Source: Bradyrhizobium sp. 4 (GTDB taxonomy: Bacteria; Pseudomonadota; Alphaproteobacteria; Rhizobiales; Xanthobacteraceae). From it: DNA of 64,000 bases. The notes below the pieces were generated by a model. The model worked only from the letters and a program-made list of their open reading frames with translations, ran no database searches and was not told the origin of the DNA. Position numbers and translations under genes: made by a program. Position 1 is the stretch's first letter. Every line of letters begins with the position of its first letter. The stretch covers positions 233,729-297,728 of the forward strand of contig NZ_CP064687.1 of the NCBI RefSeq assembly GCF_023100905.1, in the 5' to 3' direction. This document shows, piece by piece, positions 59,166 through 64,000 of the stretch.

Positions 59166-59657
59166 CTACTTGTTTGTTGTGAATTCCGGTTCGCTAGTTG
59201 TATCCGGCGCGAGACGACCCATCAGTCCATGGATGTCGCCCAAGACCCACAGATCGCTCACCTTGTCGCCTCGAAACGTGAAGATCGGCGCACCGTACCA
59301 CCACACGTGGCGTCCGGTGGGCGCGTGGCCGAACATCGGCTTTCGATGGATGCCGTGGAAGCGCAGCTTGCCCGAGACTGCGTTGTCCTCCTCGAGGAGA
59401 TCGAGGATGTCAGACGTGTAGTTTTCCAGGGAGTCTGTCACCCATCTGACGTAGTCCGCGAACTGATCGAAGCCGACGAGGACAGGACCGAGAGAGCCCC
59501 GGAAGGTGAACCCAGGCTGAAATATTTCGGGGATTAGAGCAACATCCGCATTGTCCCACATTTCCTTGTAGAACTTTCGGACGATCTCTTTCTGAGGGCT
59601 TAGAGTAATCCGAGCAAAGTCCATGGCGGGCTCGAGTCCTGGCGGCGGCGCAATCAT
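59166..59657 (-). CDS. SnoaL-like ester-cyclase-family protein
   Basis: A 163-residue NTF2-fold protein starting at ATG 59657 behind AAGGAG. IVRKFYKEMWDNADVALIPE, FTFRGSLGPVLVGFDQFADY, NYTSDILDLLEEDNAVSGKL, RFHGIHRKPMFGHAPTGRHV and FTFRGDKVSDLWVLGDIHGL are typical of the ester cyclase (SnoaL-type) group, with its conserved His and Asp. Members of this group close rings in polyketides, but many bacterial ones have no known substrate. It stands just upstream of the methionine gamma-lyase-like gene on the same strand, with 39 bases between their ends, but no functional link is clear. Confidence 0.85.
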   Translation of the reverse strand: MIAPPPGLEPAMDFARITLSPQKEIVRKFYKEMWDNADVALIPEIFQPGFTFRGSLGPVLVGFDQFADYVRWVTDSLENYTSDILDLLEEDNAVSGKLRFHGIHRKPMFGHAPTGRHVWWYGAPIFTFRGDKVSDLWVLGDIHGLMGRLAPDTTSEPEFTTNK

Positions 59658-59695
59658 CTTTGGCCTCTCCTTGACTTACGTTCGTTGCGGGCGAC

Positions 59696-60904
59696 CTAGA
59701 GACGATTCAGGGACTGCTCAAGGTCGCCGAGCAAATCTGCCTCGTCTTCCAGACCAACCGAGAGGCGAATCAGGTCATCTCCGACTCCCCTTTGCAGGCG
59801 CGCTTCAGGACGAACGGCGCGCCGGGCATGAACCAGGCTCGCGGGATGCATGATAAGCGTTTCAGCATCTCCAAGACTGACGGCAAGCGTAATGAGCTTG
59901 AGGTGGTCGAGAAAACATCGGGCGGCATCAAAACCCCCGCGTAGACCAAAGGACAGCATTCCAGAGCCCGCTGACATTTGTCTCTTTGCGATTGCATGCC
60001 GCGGATGGGACGGCAGAAATGGATAATTCACCCACTCTACCGCCGAGTGGGCATCGAGCATGCGCGCAATCGCAAGTGCGTTGGACCCGTGGCGGTCCAT
60101 TCGGAGAGGAAGCGTCTTGATCCCGCGCAGAATCAGAGAAGAAACCATCGGCGACATGACGGCACCGGTGATGTAGCGCAAGCCGCGATCACGTATTTTT
60201 TCGATCAACTCGGTCCGTCCCAGCAGAGCCCCTCCAAGAACGTCTCCATGCCCGCTGATATACTTGGTAAGGGAGTGGAGCACGATGTCCGCCCATTGGA
60301 GAGGCCTCTGCAGCGCGGGAGATGCAAATGTGCCGTCGACGATGACCAAGAGGCCGGCCCGCCGAGCACGTTGCGCAATGGCTTCGATGTCGAGCACGTC
60401 TCCTGTGGGATTGACCGGCGTCTCAAAGTAGACGGCTCTACTGCGAGATGTGAGAACAGTATCCAGATTGGCGGGATCATTGAGATCGACAGGGATGGTC
60501 TTTATGCCGAAGCGCGGCAAGCCCTGTTCCGTCATGGTCGTCGTATTCGAATACAAGGTCCGATGGACGATGAGTTCGTCATCTTGGGATAAGAGCGAAA
60601 GTACCAAGGCACCGAACGCGGCCATTCCCGAGGCCAGTACGACGGCGTCTTCGGCACCCTCCAAGTTTGCCAAACGGGATTCCAGCAATGCGGTCGTCGG
60701 ATTGAACTCCCGCCCATACAGTTTGCCCCCCAATGCGGCCACCGCATCTAATTCGGCGACGCTGTCGAAGGCGAAGGTCGACGTCATATGAATGGGATGG
60801 GATACCGCGCGAGAGTGATGGGCAGGGTCATAACCATGGTGGATCGCTCGCGTCGAGAACCCGAACGCAGGTTCATCCGTTCCAATTCGTTCCGAAGCAG
60901 CCAT
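59696..60904 (-). CDS. Methionine gamma-lyase / trans-sulfuration PLP enzyme
   Basis: A protein of 402 residues from ATG 60904 (MAASERIGTDEPAFGFSTRA), the usual length; the frame is open upstream to 61045, overlapping acuI, but that part is not family-like. YGREFNPTTALLESRLANLE, VLASGMAAFGALVLSLLSQD, YFETPVNPTGDVLDIEAIAQ and the PLP Lys in LHSLTKYISGHGDVLGG identify the Cys/Met-metabolism family. Characterised relatives split methionine to methanethiol, ammonia and 2-oxobutyrate, or make or split cystathionine. In methionine gamma-lyases a Cys stands in the active site near the PLP ring; I could not place it with certainty. It lies 97 bases beyond the acuI stop on the same strand. Confidence 0.85.
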   Translation of the reverse strand: MAASERIGTDEPAFGFSTRAIHHGYDPAHHSRAVSHPIHMTSTFAFDSVAELDAVAALGGKLYGREFNPTTALLESRLANLEGAEDAVVLASGMAAFGALVLSLLSQDDELIVHRTLYSNTTTMTEQGLPRFGIKTIPVDLNDPANLDTVLTSRSRAVYFETPVNPTGDVLDIEAIAQRARRAGLLVIVDGTFASPALQRPLQWADIVLHSLTKYISGHGDVLGGALLGRTELIEKIRDRGLRYITGAVMSPMVSSLILRGIKTLPLRMDRHGSNALAIARMLDAHSAVEWVNYPFLPSHPRHAIAKRQMSAGSGMLSFGLRGGFDAARCFLDHLKLITLAVSLGDAETLIMHPASLVHARRAVRPEARLQRGVGDDLIRLSVGLEDEADLLGDLEQSLNRL

Positions 60905-61001
60905 ATTTGGGGATCTCCCATTTTTTGGAGAGCGGTCATTGCTTTCAGATTTACCCCGAGGCGGACCGCCACGGTCGCATCGCTCTACTTTTCGGTCGAA
61001 G

Positions 61002-61985
61002 TCATCTATTGACGTTGACGACGGTGCGCCCGCGCACTTGGCCACTCATCAGGCCGCCAGCCGCGGCGACGACCTCGTTCAGACCGATCTCGACCGCCGT
61101 CTTCTCCAGATCGGCTTCGGTTAGCAGGGAAGCGAGACGATCCCAGGCTTCGACGCGTTCTGCCTTCGAGCGGGTCACGCTGTTGATGCCGAACAGCGCC
61201 ACTCCTCGCAGGATGAAAGGGGCGACGCTTGCGGGAAATTCCAATCCTTGCGCCATGCCGCACGCGGCGACCGCTCCGTCCGGTTTGATTCCGGCGCAAA
61301 CATTGGCGAGCGTATGGCTGCCTACTGAGTCGATCGCGGCGATCCATCGTTCCTTCTGCAGCGGCTTGCCGGGCTGTGACAATTGTGACCGGTCGATGAT
61401 CTCGGCAGCGCCCAGGCTCTTGAGATATGGCTCCTCGTCCGGTCGGCCGGTCGAAGCCACGACGCGGAAACCGAGCTTGTGGAGAAGCATGATCGCGATG
61501 CTGCCGACGCCTCCGCCGGCCCCGGTCACCAGCACGTCGCCCGCGCCAGGACGGATGCCATACTTCTCGAGGGCTACGACCGACAGCATCGCGGTATACC
61601 CGGCGGTACCGATGATCATCGCGCGGCGGGAAGGCATCGAGGGCGGCAGCTTGATCAACCAGTCGGCCTTGACCTTTGCTCGCTGCGCCAGGCCGCCCCA
61701 ATGTTGTTCGCCGACACCCCAGCCGTTGAGAACTACGCGGTCCCCCGGCGTGTAGGTCGGGTCGGAGCTCGACGACACCACGCCAGCGAAGTCGATCCCG
61801 GGCACCAGCGGGAAGGATCTCACGATCGGGCCCTTGCCGGTAATCGCGAGGCCATCCTTGTAGTTCAGCGTGCTGAACTCGACTTCGACCGTCACCTCAC
61901 CGTCGGGGAGGCGGCTGTCCGGTAATTCAGTGACGTCGGCGCGATATCCCCGCTCGTCCTTCTCGATCAACACGGCTTTGAACAA
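61002..61985 (-). CDS. acuI: Acrylyl-CoA reductase (NADPH), AcuI/YhdH type
   Basis: A protein of 327 residues, the usual length, with a TTG start at 61985 (LFKAVLIEKDERGYRADVTE) behind GAGGAG six bases ahead; the frame is open upstream, but that part belongs to another sequence. It is an MDR-family quinone-oxidoreductase-like enzyme: STLNYKDGLAITGKGPIVRS, VPGIDFAGVV, VVLNGWGVGEQHWGGLAQRA, IIGTAGYTAMLSVVALEKYG and the nucleotide loop VTGAGGGVGSIAIMLLHKLG. AcuI reduces toxic acryloyl-CoA to propionyl-CoA. It is 13 bases after acuR. Confidence 0.92.
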   Translation of the reverse strand: MFKAVLIEKDERGYRADVTELPDSRLPDGEVTVEVEFSTLNYKDGLAITGKGPIVRSFPLVPGIDFAGVVSSSSDPTYTPGDRVVLNGWGVGEQHWGGLAQRAKVKADWLIKLPPSMPSRRAMIIGTAGYTAMLSVVALEKYGIRPGAGDVLVTGAGGGVGSIAIMLLHKLGFRVVASTGRPDEEPYLKSLGAAEIIDRSQLSQPGKPLQKERWIAAIDSVGSHTLANVCAGIKPDGAVAACGMAQGLEFPASVAPFILRGVALFGINSVTRSKAERVEAWDRLASLLTEADLEKTAVEIGLNEVVAAAGGLMSGQVRGRTVVNVNR

Positions 61986-61998
61986 CTCGAACTCCTCT

Positions 61999-62667
61999 TC
62001 ACGATTTTCTTCTGGACCTGGCCTTCGGCTCGTCCGGACGCGGCAGGCCGGCGACGAAACCGGCGATGAAGGTATCAAGCGGGAGGCCGTTCTTGACGAG
62101 GCGCGCACGCATCACCGCTCCCTCCCAGCCGATCCAGAAAAACTCAGCCAGGGCATCGCAGTCCGCGCTGCCGATCTCGCCAGCCTCGTATGCGCGTTCC
62201 AGGCAATGCGCCACCTTCCGCTGCCATCCTTTGACGATCTCGTCCAAGGCGGACCTGTAATCGTCGGGCAGCGCTTCGACCTCTTGGCTGAGGTTTCCGA
62301 CGAGGCAGCCGCGCGTATAGCTGTATTTCGCCATGCCCGCTTTGGCGCCTTCGACGAAAGCTCGCATCCGCGCCAACGGCGCAAGCGTTCCGTCGTCCAG
62401 GGCGCGGTCCAGCTTGTGCCGGAAGAAGGAGTCGTAGGCTTTCATGATTTCGCGGCCGTAGTCGGCCTTGCTTTCGAAGTAGTGGTAGAACGAACCCTTT
62501 GGCACGGTGGCGCGGCGCAGCAGCGCGTCCAGGCCCGTAGCTGCAAAACCTTGTTGGGTCATCACCTCCATTCCGCAACGGATCAGAACGTCGCGGGTCG
62601 GCGCATAGCCGACTTGGTTTCGGCCCTGCCCATTGAGCTCGCGGTGGTTGTCCGTAGATTTCGCCAT
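61999..62667 (-). CDS. acuR: TetR-family regulator, AcuR type
   Basis: A 222-residue TetR/AcrR regulator. The helix-turn-helix is TRDVLIRCGMEVMTQQGFAA, then LLRRATVPKGSFYHYFESKA. The C-terminal ligand domain contains YTRGCLVGNLSQEVEALPDD. In Rhodobacter, AcuR represses acuR-acuI and is released by acrylate; the same gene order is seen here, with acuI 13 bases downstream. A palindrome lies 13-27 bases before the start. Confidence 0.9.
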   Translation of the reverse strand: MAKSTDNHRELNGQGRNQVGYAPTRDVLIRCGMEVMTQQGFAATGLDALLRRATVPKGSFYHYFESKADYGREIMKAYDSFFRHKLDRALDDGTLAPLARMRAFVEGAKAGMAKYSYTRGCLVGNLSQEVEALPDDYRSALDEIVKGWQRKVAHCLERAYEAGEIGSADCDALAEFFWIGWEGAVMRARLVKNGLPLDTFIAGFVAGLPRPDEPKARSRRKS

Positions 62668-62679
62668 TTGTGTTCTCTG

Positions 62680-62694
62680 TAGACCGATCGTCTA
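62680..62694. promoter_or_regulatory. Probable AcuR operator
   Basis: TAGAC-CGATC-GTCTA, a five-base inverted repeat with a five-base spacer, directly upstream of acuR. Around it, TGTTCT (62671-62676) and AGAACA (62694-62699) form an outer inverted repeat with a slightly different centre. Its place over the acuR promoter suggests autoregulation. Confidence 0.6.
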
Positions 62695-62902
62695 GAACAC
62701 AACGACGGGGTTTGGCAACCCTGGAAGGTTGGGCTGCCGGGCGGCACATTCGGCTTAGATGTGGCGTAACAGGCATGATGCACGCTTTTTCCGCAACGTT
62801 TGCCCGGTCAATGTGCGCCTCCTGGTCGGATCACGATCGTTTCACACTTGACACAAAGTGTCCTTGGCTTGAAGGTGGGTCGTCCTTCGAGGGAGGTGCT
62901 GC

Positions 62903-63898
62903 ATGTTTCGATCACTCCGAAAAACTGCGTCGATTGGCGCCGGCGCCGCCGTTCTTTGTCTCGGCTTCCTTGCTGGACCGATCGAGGCCGCCGATGCTTA
63001 TCCCTCAACCACGATTAAGCTGGTCGTCGGATTTCCCCCCGGAGGGCCAACGGACATCATCGGCCGGGTGATCGGTCGTCTGCTGGCGAAGGAGTTGAAC
63101 CAAAACGTCATCGTCGAGAACAACGGCGGCGCCGGGGGCATGATCGCCGCGTCCAACGTCTCGCGCGCAAACCCTGACGGCTACACGCTTCTCGTCGCGG
63201 TGGAGTCCTCCAATACTCGCGCAAAGGCACTGTATTCGTCGGTGCGCTACGATCAGCAGAAGGGCTTCACCTATATCCGCAAGGTTGCGAAACAGCGGAA
63301 CCTGCTCGTGGTGAACCCGAAGCTTCCAGTGTCCACTGTTCCGGAACTCGTGGCCTATCTGAAAGCGCACCCTGGAGAAGTAAACTTCGGCGGGACGTTC
63401 GGGGCGACGTCCCATGTCGGCGGCACGCTGTTCGACATGGCCTATGATACGAAGATGACGTTCATCAACTATTCGGGCGGCAATCAACCGATCGTCGATT
63501 GCATGTCGGGCATCCTGCAGGTGGGCTTCTTCACCGAAGCCACGATCGGCCAGCAGGTCAAGGCCGGATCCCTGAAGGCGCTCGCGGTGACGTCGGCCGA
63601 CCGGTCGCCGGCCTTCCCGGATCTGCCGACGATCGAGCAGGCCGCTGGCAAGCTTCTCGATATCTCGCCGTGGTTCGGGGTCGCGGGTCCGCCGAACCTT
63701 CCCGCGGACGTCGTCGCCAAGGTTGGCGCCGCACTTGACAAGGCTTCGAGCGACCCGGAATTCCTCAAGCAACTGGAAACGATCGGCGCCACGCTGATCA
63801 CAGGTTCAACGGTCTCGACCTTCACGGCCGAGGTCGGACAGGAAGAGGCCTACTGGAATAAGTGGGCCAAGGACATTGGGGCGCCTCTTCAGAAGTAG
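62903..63898 (+). CDS. Bug-family (TctC-type) periplasmic binding protein
   Basis: A 331-residue protein with a Sec signal (SIGAGAAVLCLGFLAGPIEA, cleavage at about residue 30) and GGGAG-type ribosome site (GAGGGAGG before the ATG). The Bug fold shows LVVGFPPGGPTDIIGRVIGR, NVIVENNGGAGGMIAASNVS, ARANPDGYTLL-like RANPDGYTLLVAVESSN, VNFGGTFGATSHVGGTLFDM and AFPDLPTIEQAAG. Bug proteins bind carboxylates for tripartite (TctAB-type) importers; no TctAB genes are visible here. It is followed by a probable acyl-CoA dehydrogenase, so it may bind the acid that feeds it. Confidence 0.88.
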   Translation: MFRSLRKTASIGAGAAVLCLGFLAGPIEAADAYPSTTIKLVVGFPPGGPTDIIGRVIGRLLAKELNQNVIVENNGGAGGMIAASNVSRANPDGYTLLVAVESSNTRAKALYSSVRYDQQKGFTYIRKVAKQRNLLVVNPKLPVSTVPELVAYLKAHPGEVNFGGTFGATSHVGGTLFDMAYDTKMTFINYSGGNQPIVDCMSGILQVGFFTEATIGQQVKAGSLKALAVTSADRSPAFPDLPTIEQAAGKLLDISPWFGVAGPPNLPADVVAKVGAALDKASSDPEFLKQLETIGATLITGSTVSTFTAEVGQEEAYWNKWAKDIGAPLQK

Positions 63899-63916
63899 CT
63901 CGCCGAAGGATCTCCT

Positions 63917-64000
63917 GTGGACTTCTATTACCAGTATGACGTTCATCTCTCCGCCGAAGAGCGTGATCACGTGGCGAAGGCGCGGGCGTTCTGCGCCGGT
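63917..64000 (+). CDS. Start of a probable acyl-CoA dehydrogenase (runs off the window)
   Basis: GTG 63917, with GAAGGA six bases ahead, opens a frame to the end of the window: MDFYYQYDVHLSAEERDHVA and then KARAFCAG. LSAEERxxVxxARxFC is a usual N-terminal helix of acyl-CoA dehydrogenases. Only 28 residues are visible, so the call is tentative. It stands 18 bases after the Bug gene and is probably co-transcribed. Confidence 0.45.
   Translation, partial: MDFYYQYDVHLSAEERDHVAKARAFCAG

Noticed and set aside
1..64000. CRISPR arrays, rRNA genes, complete insertion sequences or att sites
   Set aside because: No regularly spaced long direct repeats, rRNA sequence, transposase or integrase gene was recognised on either strand.

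Overview
The window looks like chromosomal DNA of a Bradyrhizobium-like alphaproteobacterium. It is GC-rich, carries many catabolic modules each with its own regulator, and includes families typical of that group: the malonate mdc/mad cluster, acuR-acuI, a LabA-type NYN protein, MHS permeases and Bug proteins. I see no ribosomal RNA, tRNA, CRISPR array or intact insertion sequence. Long stretches between modules (about 4.9-6.5, 17.1-17.7, 22.9-26.5, 43.7-46.6 and 54.8-59.2 kb) hold only small ORFs and decayed gene pieces, as in a chromosome that repeatedly gains and loses catabolic cassettes.

Layout. (a) 0-4.9 kb: the end of a Tm-1-like ATP-binding protein, a TIM-barrel PEP-hydrolase-family protein, a KstD-like flavoprotein and pyruvate kinase. 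(b) 6.5-17.1 kb: a catabolic locus tied together by near-identical palindromes of the form TGAAATCGATTTCA and a LacI-family regulator. Its members are an enoyl-CoA hydratase, an MHS permease, a large CehA/McbA-type PHP metallohydrolase, a class III CoA-transferase, a GH88-like protein and a 2-keto-3-deoxyarabonate-dehydratase-like enzyme. I do not recognise this combination as a known pathway. (c) 17.7-25.4 kb: two MFS exporters, a sigma-like factor with an 88-residue partner, a frameshifted isoaspartate-methyltransferase-type gene, chorismate mutase, a GNAT enzyme and a NUDIX hydrolase.

(d) 26.5-35.1 kb: a full set of genes for 4-hydroxyproline breakdown to 2-oxoglutarate (D-amino-acid dehydrogenase, ABC importer, two-Cys epimerase, deaminase, semialdehyde dehydrogenase, MocR regulator). 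(e) 35.3-43.7 kb: an organosulfur-type cluster (LLM monooxygenase, methyltransferase, FAD oxidoreductase, TauD-like dioxygenase, SsuABC-like transporter). (f) 46.7-54.8 kb: malonate decarboxylase mdcACDEGBH, divergent from the malonate transporter madLM and a GntR regulator. The divergent promoter carries six GYATRC hexamers spaced exactly 31 bp apart. (g) 55.85-55.95 kb: a near-consensus sigma-54 promoter followed by a rho-independent terminator, a candidate small RNA of about 70 nt. (h) 56-64 kb: NYN protein, broken DUF2939 gene, SnoaL-like protein, methionine gamma-lyase-like enzyme, acuI-acuR, a Bug binding protein and the start of a probable acyl-CoA dehydrogenase.

All family assignments are from reading the translated sequence and from memory of the families; no database search was run.
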